In this document: positions 1 through 6,833 of the stretch, piece by piece
Position numbering within the stretch: position 1 is the first letter of the stretch
Layout: each line of letters opens with the position of its first letter
Assembly: GCA_003647525.1 (NCBI GenBank)
Contig: QMMZ01000055.1
Location: forward strand, 1 to 8,516
DNA: 8,516 nt
DNA from: Deltaproteobacteria bacterium
GTDB lineage: Bacteria > Desulfobacterota > Desulfobacteria > Desulfobacterales > ETH-SRB1
Direction of reading: 5' to 3'
Notes under the pieces: generated by a model
Seen by the model: the letters and a program-made list of their open reading frames with translations, nothing else
What the model was told of the DNA's origin: nothing
Database searches by the model: none
Translations under genes and position numbers: made by a program

Positions 1-1590
1 AAATCTTGCAACCTTTTTCAAAGATCTCCTGTCTGGGAAGGCCCCGTTTTCATTTCTGTATTCGAGGATGTTTTTTGCCAGAACAGGTCCCAACCCTGAA
101 ACAAAAGACAACAACTCGGCGCTTGCTGTATTTACTTCTACCCCTACTGCATTAACACAACTTTCAACAGTTTTCTCCAGCCCCTTCTTCAAGAGATTTT
201 GATCGATATCATGCTGATATTGACCAACACCTATAGATCCCGGATCAATTTTAACCAATTCTGCCAGAGGATCCATCAATCGCCGGCCAATGGATATGGC
301 ACCCCGAACCGTCACATCATACTCAGGAAATTCCTTTCGGGCTACCTCAGATGCAGAATACACCGAAGCACCGCTTTCATTAACCATAACTACAATTATC
401 TCCTTCGGCAAACCAATATTATGCACAAATTGTTCCGTTTCGCGCCCGGCAGTACCATTTCCAACAGCAATTGCTTCAATATTGTATTTCTCACACAGTT
501 CGCGAATTTCATTCCCGGATGCATCAACCCTTTTTTGGGGTGCATGGGGAAAAATAGTTCCGTGATATAACAATTTTCCCTGCGGATCAAGGCATACAAC
601 TTTGCACCCAGTACGGAACCCAGGGTCAATAGCCAATACTCTCTTTTGCCCTAGCGGTGCCGCCAGGAGTAAATGCCTTAAGTTTTCGGTAAAGACACCA
701 ACCGATGTTTCATCAGCCCGACCTTTTAACTCCAACCTGATCTCTGTTTCAATCGAAGGTTTAAGCAACCTTTTATAAGCATCTTTTCCAGCCAATGCAA
801 CCTGCTCCGATGCCGGTGAATGACCCTTCACAAACACATTATTAATAATAGCTACCGCTTCTTCCTCCGGTGGTCTGATATCTACCCGCAATATCATCTC
901 CTTTTCACCTCTTCGCACAGCCAGCAAACGATAAGCCGGTATTTTGGATACAGCACCACTCCAGTCATAATAGTCACTATACTTTTTACCCGTATCCTCT
1001 TTCCCCTTAATAACGGAAGAATAGATCACTCCTTTTTTACTAAATAAATTCCTTATACGCTTTCTGACGATTAAATTCTCATTAATCATTTCTGCTATTA
1101 TATCCCTGGCTCCCTGAAGGGCATCATCATGCTGTTCCACTCCCTTGTCATTATCAATATATTCAGAAGCTTTACCAGCTATGGAGCCGGGTAATTGTTG
1201 CATAAGATATTTCGCCAGAGGTTCCAACCCTTTTTCCCTTGCTACTACTGCACGAGTTCGCCGTTTAGGCTTGTAAGGCAGATAAATATCTTCAAGCTCT
1301 GTAAGGCTTTCAGCTTTATCCAGACTAAGTTGTAACTCATCCGTAAGCATTCCCTGCTCACCAATTGACTTAACAATGCTATTCCGCCGTTTTTCTATCG
1401 CCTGCAAACGTTCATATTCAGAACCTATCACTCCTATAACCACTTCATCCAGGCTGCCGGTTGCCTCCTTTCTGTATCTTGCGATAAACGGAATAGTTGA
1501 CCCACTCGCCAACAATTCCAAAGTAGCTTGTACCTGTTCTAAACGGATAGACAACTTACCGGCAATAATTTTTTTGTAATTTTTTTCCAC
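1..1590 (-). CDS. tex: Tex, S1/YqgF-family RNA-binding transcription accessory protein (partial, C-terminus beyond left edge)
   Basis: Reading the minus strand from 1590 down to 1 gives 530 codons with no stop. The product aligns by eye with E. coli Tex (about 773 residues), a nucleic-acid-binding protein linked to transcription and RNA metabolism. Visible landmarks are an N-terminal IIAGKLSIRLEQV segment, IPFIARYRKEATG, the block ELEDIYLPYKPKRRTRA, a YqgF/RNase H-like domain opening with LAIDPGFRTG (Asp322), DPLAELVKIDPGSIGVGQYQ, and a helix-hairpin-helix region from about residue 487 (VNTASAELL...GLGPVLAKNI). The later HhH part and the S1 domain are outside the window. The start is GTG at 1590-1588: an in-frame TAG lies at 1608-1606, the first in-frame Met is residue 81, and homology begins right at the GTG. 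There is no Shine-Dalgarno sequence. It is divergent from the TlpA-like gene. Identity is very secure; the GTG start is well supported. Confidence 0.96.
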   Translation of the reverse strand, partial: MEKNYKKIIAGKLSIRLEQVQATLELLASGSTIPFIARYRKEATGSLDEVVIGVIGSEYERLQAIEKRRNSIVKSIGEQGMLTDELQLSLDKAESLTELEDIYLPYKPKRRTRAVVAREKGLEPLAKYLMQQLPGSIAGKASEYIDNDKGVEQHDDALQGARDIIAEMINENLIVRKRIRNLFSKKGVIYSSVIKGKEDTGKKYSDYYDWSGAVSKIPAYRLLAVRRGEKEMILRVDIRPPEEEAVAIINNVFVKGHSPASEQVALAGKDAYKRLLKPSIETEIRLELKGRADETSVGVFTENLRHLLLAAPLGQKRVLAIDPGFRTGCKVVCLDPQGKLLYHGTIFPHAPQKRVDASGNEIRELCEKYNIEAIAVGNGTAGRETEQFVHNIGLPKEIIVVMVNESGASVYSASEVARKEFPEYDVTVRGAISIGRRLMDPLAELVKIDPGSIGVGQYQHDIDQNLLKKGLEKTVESCVNAVGVEVNTASAELLSFVSGLGPVLAKNILEYRNENGAFPDRRSLKKVARF

Positions 1591-1676
1591 AAATATTTTT
1601 TTATTCTAAAACAGAGTCACATAATTGCATCCGGCCAAAAGCGTACCGGAGGTCTTTCAAGTATAATTTGAACGGC

Positions 1677-1710
1677 CAAAATTAAACCTTTACATTCAAT
1701 AAGACACAAA
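1677..1710 (-). promoter_or_regulatory. Candidate Bacteroidota-type promoter for tex
   Basis: On the minus strand, TTTG (1710-1707) is followed after 22 nt by TAATTTTG (1684-1677), matching the Bacteroidota sigma consensus of a -33 TTTG and a -7 TAnnTTTG box. Predicted initiation is near 1670, which gives tex an untranslated leader of about 80 nt. The spacing is at the long end of the usual range. The -33 box touches the first base of the divergent TlpA-like start codon, so the two transcription units share this DNA. Confidence 0.45.
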
Positions 1711-2291
1711 TGGGTAAGAAAAAATCTATCAAAAGAGAAATAATCGAATGGGGTATATTTTTTGGCATAATAGCCACTTTATACCTAACCGGTTTGCATA
1801 CTCCTGTTCTGGGGTTTATGCAAGGACTAATTTTAAAAACAGGGATCATTAAACCTTCTATTGAAAAAGAAAGTGACATACGGGCAAGTTATTCCTTTAC
1901 ACTTGTCGATCAATATGGTGAGCATGTAGATTTTAAAAACTTTAAAGGCGAAACTGTTTTTATAAATATTTGGGCTACGTGGTGCCCCCCCTGTATAGCC
2001 GAAATGCCGGACATCAATAATCTTTACCACGAACTAAAAGGAGAAAATATTCATTTTTTTATGATTTCAATGGATGATGATTTTGAGAAAGCTAAAAAAT
2101 TTGTTGATAAAAAAGGATATGATTTCCCAATCTATAGACTCGGAAGTATGATGCCGGAAGTTTTTCATAGCAAAGCAATACCAACTACATTTGTGATTTC
2201 TCCAAAAGGAATGATCGTTGTTAAAAAAAGCGGTATGGCCAAGTACAATACAGAGGAATTTAGAAACTACCTGAAAGAGCTGGGAGATTAA
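1710..2291 (+). CDS. Membrane-anchored TlpA/ResA-like thioredoxin-fold protein
   Basis: This 193-residue protein probably acts as a periplasm-facing thiol-disulfide reductase. A lysine/arginine-rich N-terminus (residues 3-9) precedes one hydrophobic helix at about 13-33, so it should be an N-in anchor without a cleavage site. A short linker follows, then a TlpA/AhpC-TSA-like thioredoxin domain from about 60 to 190. The active site is W91-C-P-P-C95 in INIWATWCPPCIAEMP, and the cis-proline loop is AIPTTFVI (Pro158). In known relatives these proteins reduce cytochrome c apoproteins or other envelope thiols; the substrate here cannot be told. The ATG at 1710 is the only sensible start and has no Shine-Dalgarno sequence. 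The gene stands alone, divergent from tex, with a 213-bp gap before rpsT and no clear terminator. Fold and anchor are secure; the specific role is inference. Confidence 0.9.
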   Translation: MGKKKSIKREIIEWGIFFGIIATLYLTGLHTPVLGFMQGLILKTGIIKPSIEKESDIRASYSFTLVDQYGEHVDFKNFKGETVFINIWATWCPPCIAEMPDINNLYHELKGENIHFFMISMDDDFEKAKKFVDKKGYDFPIYRLGSMMPEVFHSKAIPTTFVISPKGMIVVKKSGMAKYNTEEFRNYLKELGD

Positions 2292-2430
2292 TTTCCGGTA
2301 AGCATTCTTCAGAAATTGAAAAGATCCCAGCACAAGGCCGGGAAAACTCTCAAACTCTGAACAAACCTTCACTAAAACTACGGTTTGCAAAGCATATTAA
2401 CCTATATATTAACAAAATTTTCACCATTTA

Positions 2431-2462
2431 TTTGGCGATGATAATTATTAAAACTAATTTTG
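2431..2462 (+). promoter_or_regulatory. Bacteroidota-type promoter of rpsT
   Basis: TTTG at 2431-2434 and TAATTTTG at 2455-2462, separated by 20 nt, match the TTTG / TAnnTTTG consensus of the Bacteroidota primary sigma factor closely. Initiation would fall near 2469, giving rpsT a leader of about 35 nt. This is the best promoter match in the window. The rest of the 2292-2504 gap holds no gene I can support. Confidence 0.65.
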
Positions 2463-2504
2463 CGACCTGATTTTAAACGATATAAGTAGTCTATTAAATA
2501 AAAC

Positions 2505-2756
2505 ATGGCACATCACAAGTCTGCAATAAAAAGAATTAGATCAAACGAAACCAAAAGGATTCGCAACAGGTACTATTTAAAAACCACAAGAACCTTCATT
2601 AAGAAATTAAGAAAGGCAACCGATAAGGAAGAAGCGCAAGAGTTGTACAAAAAGGTTTCTAGTCTTTTGGATAAATTGTCCAAACGAAATGTTATTCACA
2701 AAAATAATGCTGCTAATAACAAATCGAAGCTTAAAAAGCTTGTTGATAGCCTGTAA
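2505..2756 (+). CDS. rpsT: 30S ribosomal protein S20
   Basis: An 83-residue, very basic, almost wholly helical protein beginning MAHHKSAIKRIR, typical of bacterial S20 in length and composition. S20 is a primary binder of 16S rRNA that supports assembly and stability of the small subunit. The recognisable blocks are the N-terminal HKSAIKRIRSNETKRIRN (residues 4-21), which contacts rRNA, and the C-terminal NVIHKNNAANNKSKLKKLV (about 62-80), the conserved 'HKN.AAR.KS.L' signature. The ATG at 2505 is preceded by an A/T-rich stretch without a Shine-Dalgarno sequence. The gene has its own promoter upstream and a strong intrinsic terminator just after the stop, so it is probably a single-gene transcript. 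Confidence 0.97.
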   Translation: MAHHKSAIKRIRSNETKRIRNRYYLKTTRTFIKKLRKATDKEEAQELYKKVSSLLDKLSKRNVIHKNNAANNKSKLKKLVDSL

Positions 2757-2771
2757 TAATATTTAAATTAG

Positions 2772-2799
2772 AAAAAAGCCCCGAGTCAGGGGCTTTTTT
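2772..2799 (+). terminator. Rho-independent terminator of rpsT
   Basis: A perfect 11-bp stem pairs AAAAAAGCCCC (2772-2782) with GGGGCTTTTTT (2789-2799) around a GAGTCA loop. The GC core followed by six T residues is a textbook intrinsic terminator, 15 nt after the rpsT stop codon. The A-tract on the other side could let it work in both directions. Confidence 0.95.
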
Positions 2800-2860
2800 A
2801 TTTCCCTGATTTGCAAGTTTCCGCTTCATTCACAATATTCAGGAAACTATATTTTTTAAA

Positions 2861-3559
2861 ATGGAAAAATCCGGATACCGCCCGAACATTTTGAATTGGG
2901 CTAAAGAAGACAGACCAAGAGAAAAGCTCTTGCTAAAAGGCAAAGATGCTTTAAGCGATGCCGAACTCATCGGTATTTTACTCGGTTCAGGCACTCGCGA
3001 AATTAATGCAGTAGATCTTGCCAGACACATATTACAGGAAGTGGATAACGACCTTTATGCCCTTGCCAGATTTGATGTGAAGGATCTTCAGAAATTTAAA
3101 GGAGTTGGTGAAGCTAAGGCAATCACAATCATAAGTGCACTAGAGTTGGGAAGAAGACGGAAAACAGCTGAGTTCATTAAAAAACCAAAAATTACATGTT
3201 CAAATGATGCCTACATTTGTTTGTCTCCATATTTGCTGGATAAAATAACAGAAGAATTCTGGATCCTGATCCTCAACAAGGCTAATAAAGTTATTGCTTC
3301 GCGTAAAATCAGTCAAGGTGGCACATCTGGTACCGTAGCTGATCCAAAAATCATTTTTAAAACAGCACTCGACGAACGGGGTTCCTCAATTATTCTTGCC
3401 CACAATCATCCTTCGGGAAATATTCAGGCCAGCGGTAACGATATTAAGCTCACAAAAAAACTTAAACTGGTTGGTGAATCATTGGATTTACCGGTTCTGG
3501 ATCACATTATTTTTTCGGACGAACATTATTTTAGTTTTGCTGACGAGGGAATATTATAG
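2861..3559 (+). CDS. radC: RadC/JAB-domain protein (MPN+ putative metal-dependent hydrolase)
   Basis: This 232-residue protein has the normal RadC length and order. An N-terminal region (1-75) carries the family block LLLKGKDALSDAELIGILLGSG. A helix-hairpin-helix follows at about 76-95 (LQKFKGVGEAKA). The C-terminal JAB/MPN+ domain (about 110-232) holds the metal-binding signature H181-N-H183-P-S...S191-x2-D194, with Glu131/132 in EEFWILILN upstream. The motif is complete, so the metal site should be intact. RadC was once thought to be a DNA-repair protein; its true role is unsettled, and many mobile elements carry related copies. This one sits between rpsT and pheT and has ordinary codon use, so it is more likely the chromosomal copy. 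ATG at 2861 directly follows TTTTTTAAA, with no Shine-Dalgarno sequence. No terminator is visible after it. Confidence 0.95.
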   Translation: MEKSGYRPNILNWAKEDRPREKLLLKGKDALSDAELIGILLGSGTREINAVDLARHILQEVDNDLYALARFDVKDLQKFKGVGEAKAITIISALELGRRRKTAEFIKKPKITCSNDAYICLSPYLLDKITEEFWILILNKANKVIASRKISQGGTSGTVADPKIIFKTALDERGSSIILAHNHPSGNIQASGNDIKLTKKLKLVGESLDLPVLDHIIFSDEHYFSFADEGIL

Positions 3560-3561
3560 TA

Positions 3562-3596
3562 GAATTACGAATTAGAAATTACGAGTTACGGGTTAT
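3562..3596. repeat. Degenerate 7-nt tandem repeat (five units)
   Basis: Five consecutive heptamers can be read directly: GAATTAC, GAATTAG, AAATTAC, GAGTTAC, GGGTTAT. Units differ by one to three bases and the array begins three bases after the radC stop codon. It is not coding. The origin may be slippage; a regulatory role is not shown. Confidence 0.7.
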
Positions 3597-3610
3597 CTAG
3601 ATCATACAAT

Positions 3611-3646
3611 CTGAACAAACTTCTGAACCTTTGAACCTTTAACTTG
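3611..3646. repeat. Degenerate 8-nt repeat of the CTGAACCT type
   Basis: The stretch reads CTGAACAA, ACTT, CTGAACCT, TTGAACCT, TTAACTTG, an imperfect array with a period near 8 nt. The 11-mer TCTGAACAAAC at 3610-3620 also occurs at 2356-2366, in the gap before rpsT, so the same sequence family is present in two intergenic regions of this window. Confidence 0.55.
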
Positions 3647-3699
3647 ATCATTTTAAAAAAATTATAACCACTTAATTTATTATCTATCTCTTTTATATT

Positions 3700-3707
3700 T
3701 ATTTTTG
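3700..3707 (+). promoter_or_regulatory. Candidate -7 box for the pheT cluster
   Basis: TATTTTTG matches the Bacteroidota -7 consensus TAnnTTTG and lies 15 nt before the pheT ATG. Initiation about 7 nt downstream would leave a leader of only some 9 nt. No convincing TTTG lies 19-22 nt upstream (the sequence there is TTAATTTAT), so this is a half-site in A/T-rich DNA and may be chance. Confidence 0.35.
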
Positions 3708-3722
3708 CCAAAATTTTAACAA

Positions 3723-6140
3723 ATGAAAATCTCTCTCAATTGGCTTAAGGATTATATTGACTTGCCTGAAAGCACTGAAGATATCGCTCACATGCTTACC
3801 ATGTCAGGACTGGAAGTGGAAGGAATTGAAAATGTTGAAGCAATAAAAGGAGGACTTAAAGGTATAGTTATCGGTGAAGTGCTCGAATGCTCCAAACATC
3901 CCAATGCCGATACACTTAGCACCACCCTCGTCGACATTGGCGAAGGGCAAACCCTGCCGATCGTATGTGGCGCCCCTAATGTGGCTAAAGGTCAGAAGGT
4001 AGTCGTGGCTACAGTCGGAACAATTTTATACAGCGAAGATGGACAGGAATTTAAAATAAAAAAAGCTAAGATCAGAGGGGAGGTCTCAGAAGGGATGATA
4101 TGTGCTGAGGACGAACTGGGTTTTGGCAAAAATCATGATGGCATCATTGTGCTGGAGGACAAAATAAGCAACGGCACACCGGCTGCAGAATACTTCAAAC
4201 TAGAATCGGATGAAGCCCTTGAAATTGGACTTACGCCCAATCGTGCAGACGCCACTTCTCACATTGGTGTAGCCCGCGACCTCCGGGCTCTATTAAAGCG
4301 GGATGTAAGATATCCAGTTATATCTAACTTTAAACCAGACAATAATGACAATTCTATTGAAGTTTTAGTTGAAAACAGAAATGCCTGTCCCAGATACTCC
4401 GGGATCACAATCAGTGACCTTACAATCAGCGAATCCCCTGAGTGGATCAAGCGCCGGCTTCTATCGATAGGCCAGACACCAATTAACAATGTAGTGGATA
4501 TCACCAACTTTGTCTTACACGAAATGGGTCAACCACTTCACGCCTTTGATCTCGACAAAATAGCGGGAAAAAAGATTGTAGTTAAGACCTTGCCCGAAGG
4601 CACAACCTTTAAAACACTCGATGAACAAGACCGAAAACTAAAAGCAAAAGACCTCATGATTTGCGATGCGGAAGAGGGAATGTGCATTGCCGGAGTATTT
4701 GGAGGAGCAAAATCTGGAGTCACCAATCAAACGACAAGTATATTCCTTGAGAGTGCATGTTTTGCTCCTGACTATATACGCAGTACCTCCCTTACCCATG
4801 GCCTTAAAACAGATTCAGCATTCCGTTTCGAGCGTGGTACTGATCCAAACATTACAGTTTATGCCTTAAAACGTGCAGCCTTGCTCATTAAAGAATATGC
4901 TGGTGGGCAAATATCTTCTGACGTCATTGATATATATCCGGAGAAGATCCTCCATTTTGAAGTGCAAATGCACTATGCTCACATTAAAAGGCTTATTGGT
5001 AAGGAAATTGAACAAGCCAGAATAAAAGAGATCCTCAATTTATTGGATATTGAAATAAAAAATGAAACACCCAATAGCTTTATCGCCGTTGTGCCCCCCT
5101 ACCGGGTGGATGTAACAAGAGAAGCTGATGTGATTGAAGAAATTTTACGCATTTACGGGTATGACAACATAGAACTGTCAAAATCCACCGGGAGCCCCTT
5201 TCACGCAGAATTCGCACATCCGGATCTCCGTAAGGAACAATTAATTGCCTCGGAAATGCTTGCCGCCAACGGTTATTTCGAAATAATCACTAATTCCCTG
5301 ACAAAACCTGAATATGCTGAGCGATCAAATGCACTCCAGGAAAAAAATAGCGTTTTTATTCTGAATAAACTAAGTGAAGATTTGGCAGTCATGCGCCAAA
5401 CATTACTTTTTTCCGGACTGGAAGTCATTGCCCACAACATAAATCGCAGGCAATATGACCTCAAACTTTTTGAACTTGGAAAAGAATATAAGTTTATTGA
5501 AAAAAAATATAAGGAACAATTCTATTTATCTATTTGGGTCACAGGAAATTACGAGGCAGAGAACTGGATCAAAGAAAAAAGGCCTCTGGAATTTCACGAT
5601 TTATATGGTATAGTTTTAAAAATAATCAATAAATTTATTGGAGAAAGGTATAGCAGCGAAAATTTCAAAGACGAACGTTTTGCATACGGTTTGAAATTAT
5701 CCATAAATGGTTTTGAATTTGCCAAATTTGGATTATTAAACAAAAGCACAACTCAGATCGTCGGTGTAAATGAAGATATTTTTTATGCTGAACTTGATTT
5801 TGAATGGTTAGTTGACAAAAGAAAAGATGATTTTAAAATTCAGGGAATTTCAAAATTCCCTGAAGTGCGAAGAGATTTGTCACTGGTAATAGATAAAAGT
5901 GTACCTTTCGAAAAAATTAAAAAAATAACCGAAGCAAACGAATTTCGTGGTATTTTAAAACAAGTTAATGTTTTTGATTACTATGTAGGAGAAAAACTTG
6001 AAAATGACAAAAAAGCCATTGCAATTAATCTTACCTTACAGGATAATTATAAAACGCTAACTGATAAAGTTATTGATAAGACCATGAAAAAGTTGATAAA
6101 TCTTTTTGAAACAGAGATTGGGGCCATAATTAGAAAATAA
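3723..6140 (+). CDS. pheT: Phenylalanine--tRNA ligase beta subunit
   Basis: An 805-residue full-length bacterial PheT. With PheS it forms the alpha2-beta2 enzyme that charges tRNA-Phe; the beta chain provides tRNA binding and editing. Domains in order: N-terminal MKISLNWLKDYIDLP; an EMAP/tRNA-binding OB domain (about 42-155, GEVLECSKHPNADTL); the LTPNRADATSHIGVARDL segment (170-187); B3/B4 editing domain (about 210-385, with NNVVDITNFVLHEMGQPLHAFD and FRFERGTDP); B5 (about 410-480, ending VIEEILRIYGYDNI); the catalytic-like core (about 490-690); and a C-terminal FDX-ACB anticodon-binding domain (about 708-803, SKFPEVRRDLSLVIDKSVPF). No domain is missing. pheS is not adjacent, unlike the common pheST operon. 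The gene heads a tight cluster: the next ATG directly follows its TAA. No Shine-Dalgarno sequence precedes the ATG. Confidence 0.98.
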   Translation: MKISLNWLKDYIDLPESTEDIAHMLTMSGLEVEGIENVEAIKGGLKGIVIGEVLECSKHPNADTLSTTLVDIGEGQTLPIVCGAPNVAKGQKVVVATVGTILYSEDGQEFKIKKAKIRGEVSEGMICAEDELGFGKNHDGIIVLEDKISNGTPAAEYFKLESDEALEIGLTPNRADATSHIGVARDLRALLKRDVRYPVISNFKPDNNDNSIEVLVENRNACPRYSGITISDLTISESPEWIKRRLLSIGQTPINNVVDITNFVLHEMGQPLHAFDLDKIAGKKIVVKTLPEGTTFKTLDEQDRKLKAKDLMICDAEEGMCIAGVFGGAKSGVTNQTTSIFLESACFAPDYIRSTSLTHGLKTDSAFRFERGTDPNITVYALKRAALLIKEYAGGQISSDVIDIYPEKILHFEVQMHYAHIKRLIGKEIEQARIKEILNLLDIEIKNETPNSFIAVVPPYRVDVTREADVIEEILRIYGYDNIELSKSTGSPFHAEFAHPDLRKEQLIASEMLAANGYFEIITNSLTKPEYAERSNALQEKNSVFILNKLSEDLAVMRQTLLFSGLEVIAHNINRRQYDLKLFELGKEYKFIEKKYKEQFYLSIWVTGNYEAENWIKEKRPLEFHDLYGIVLKIINKFIGERYSSENFKDERFAYGLKLSINGFEFAKFGLLNKSTTQIVGVNEDIFYAELDFEWLVDKRKDDFKIQGISKFPEVRRDLSLVIDKSVPFEKIKKITEANEFRGILKQVNVFDYYVGEKLENDKKAIAINLTLQDNYKTLTDKVIDKTMKKLINLFETEIGAIIRK
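5839..5864. repeat. Perfect 11-bp inverted repeat inside pheT
   Basis: TTCAGGGAATT (5839-5849) and AATTCCCTGAA (5854-5864) are exact reverse complements around a TCAA loop. The RNA would form a stable hairpin within the pheT message. It lies at the junction between the core and the FDX-ACB domain and encodes roughly QGISKFPEV. No T-tract follows, so it is not an intrinsic terminator. Confidence 0.75.
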
Positions 6141-6440
6141 ATGATAAAACGAGACAGATTAAATTTAGAGCTTCAGGCATTGGAAAGGAAAATTCGGCTA
6201 TTATTAAGCCAATTCAAAACCCTTTTATCCACTAATGAGGCGCTTAAAAATGAAAATCTGGAACTCAAATCTCTGATTCAGGCCAAAGACAACCAAATAA
6301 ATGACTTTCATAATAAAATTAAAATTAGTACTATTGTAGATCGTATTACAGTAGGAGAAAAAGAAGTCAAGGAGGTTAAAAACAAGATCGATGAACATAT
6401 AAAGGAAATTGATAAATGTATCAATGAATTGTCAAAATAA
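6141..6440 (+). CDS. Small coiled-coil protein between pheT and zapA (possible ZapB-like division partner)
   Basis: A 99-residue, highly charged protein with no membrane segment or signal peptide, probably cytoplasmic. Residues 5-60 show heptad spacing of Leu/Ile (for example LELQALERKIRLLLSQF, then NEALKNENLELKSLIQAKD) and should form a long coiled coil. A short break around KISTIVDRITVG (about 61-72) precedes a second helix ending IKEIDKCINEL. From memory, small proteins at this locus in other Bacteroidota share a similar EIDKCI..L C-terminus; I cannot verify this here. The ATG directly follows the pheT TAA with no gap, suggesting translational coupling, and zapA starts 21 nt after its stop. 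Size and architecture recall ZapB (about 80 residues), the coiled-coil partner of ZapA in gammaproteobacteria, but no sequence match is claimed. That it is a real gene is well supported; its function is inference. Confidence 0.85.
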   Translation: MIKRDRLNLELQALERKIRLLLSQFKTLLSTNEALKNENLELKSLIQAKDNQINDFHNKIKISTIVDRITVGEKEVKEVKNKIDEHIKEIDKCINELSK

Positions 6441-6461
6441 TTATACCATATTAATTTCCTG

Positions 6462-6749
6462 ATGGAAGAACTTTCGATAAAAATAAAAATAGCCGATAGG
6501 GAATATCCAATGAAAGTGGATGTCTCTGATGAAGAACAAATCCGACTAGCCGGTAAAAAGATCAATGAAAAGATAAAGTTATACAGGGATCAATTCGGGA
6601 TCGACGACAAACAGGATCTTTTGGCAATGGTTGCTTTTGACAGTCTTTTTGAAAAACTCAAGTCAGATACAAGCCAGGCTACATTAGGAGAATCGACCAT
6701 TGATAAAATTCAATATTTAAATCGTTTGATTGCGGATGAAATTGAATAA
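6462..6749 (+). CDS. zapA: Cell division protein ZapA
   Basis: A 95-residue cytoplasmic protein fitting ZapA in size and pattern. ZapA binds FtsZ, cross-links its filaments and stabilises the Z-ring. The N-terminal half has the beta-beta-alpha pattern of the family: SIKIKIADREYPMKV, then the helix DEEQIRLAGKKINEKIKLYR (about 23-42). The family-typical DDKQDLLAMVAFDSLFEKL follows (about 48-66), and a C-terminal helix (about 78-95) would mediate dimer or tetramer formation. The ATG at 6462 is preceded by an A/T-rich stretch with no Shine-Dalgarno sequence. It lies 21 nt after the coiled-coil gene and 84 nt before rny, on the same strand, so it is likely co-transcribed with pheT and its follower. 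Confidence 0.9.
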   Translation: MEELSIKIKIADREYPMKVDVSDEEQIRLAGKKINEKIKLYRDQFGIDDKQDLLAMVAFDSLFEKLKSDTSQATLGESTIDKIQYLNRLIADEIE

Positions 6750-6800
6750 AATCAGGGTTTAGTCCTTTAAATCGTATATTTTTCTTGTAACCCTTCTAAT

Positions 6801-6831
6801 TCTTGCTCCTGCCCAACTTAAACCAGCAAGA
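6801..6831 (+). promoter_or_regulatory. Hairpin in the rny leader
   Basis: TCTTGCT (6801-6807) and AGCAAGA (6825-6831) are perfect complements with a 17-nt loop, and the 3' arm ends two bases before the rny ATG. The fold could limit ribosome access or mark a cleavage site. This is a seven-pair stem only, and its significance is unproven. Confidence 0.35.
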
Positions 6832-6833
6832 TT

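Noticed and set aside
199..570. Plus-strand open frame of 123 codons with an ATG
   Set aside because: It lies wholly opposite tex, whose minus-strand frame is clear by homology; the product has no recognisable pattern.
396..629. Minus-strand open frame overlapping tex in another frame
   Set aside because: The tex frame through this region encodes the YqgF domain (LAIDPGFRTG and onward), so this is an out-of-frame shadow.
1661..1670. Promoter -7 box for the TlpA-like gene (TATAATTTG)
   Set aside because: It has one extra base relative to TAnnTTTG and no TTTG at the right distance upstream; too weak to list as a feature.
2325..2343. Stem TCCCAGC / GCCGGGA after the TlpA-like gene, as a terminator
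   Set aside because: The stem has a mismatch and is followed by AAAACTC, not a T-tract, so it is not a credible intrinsic terminator.
2067..2390. Minus-strand open frame of 107 codons opposite the TlpA-like gene
   Set aside because: It covers the antisense of the thioredoxin domain and the A/T-rich spacer; there is no recognisable protein pattern.
2810..2860. Promoter for radC (TTTG at 2810-2813, TATATTTT at 2848-2855)
   Set aside because: The boxes are 34 nt apart and the second lacks the final G, so the match to the Bacteroidota consensus is poor.
3562..3646. CRISPR array
   Set aside because: The repeat units are 7-8 nt with no spacers, and no cas genes are nearby.
6750..6833. 6S RNA gene after zapA, as found next to zapA in enterobacteria
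   Set aside because: The gap is only 84 nt, far shorter than 6S RNA, and shows only a short hairpin.
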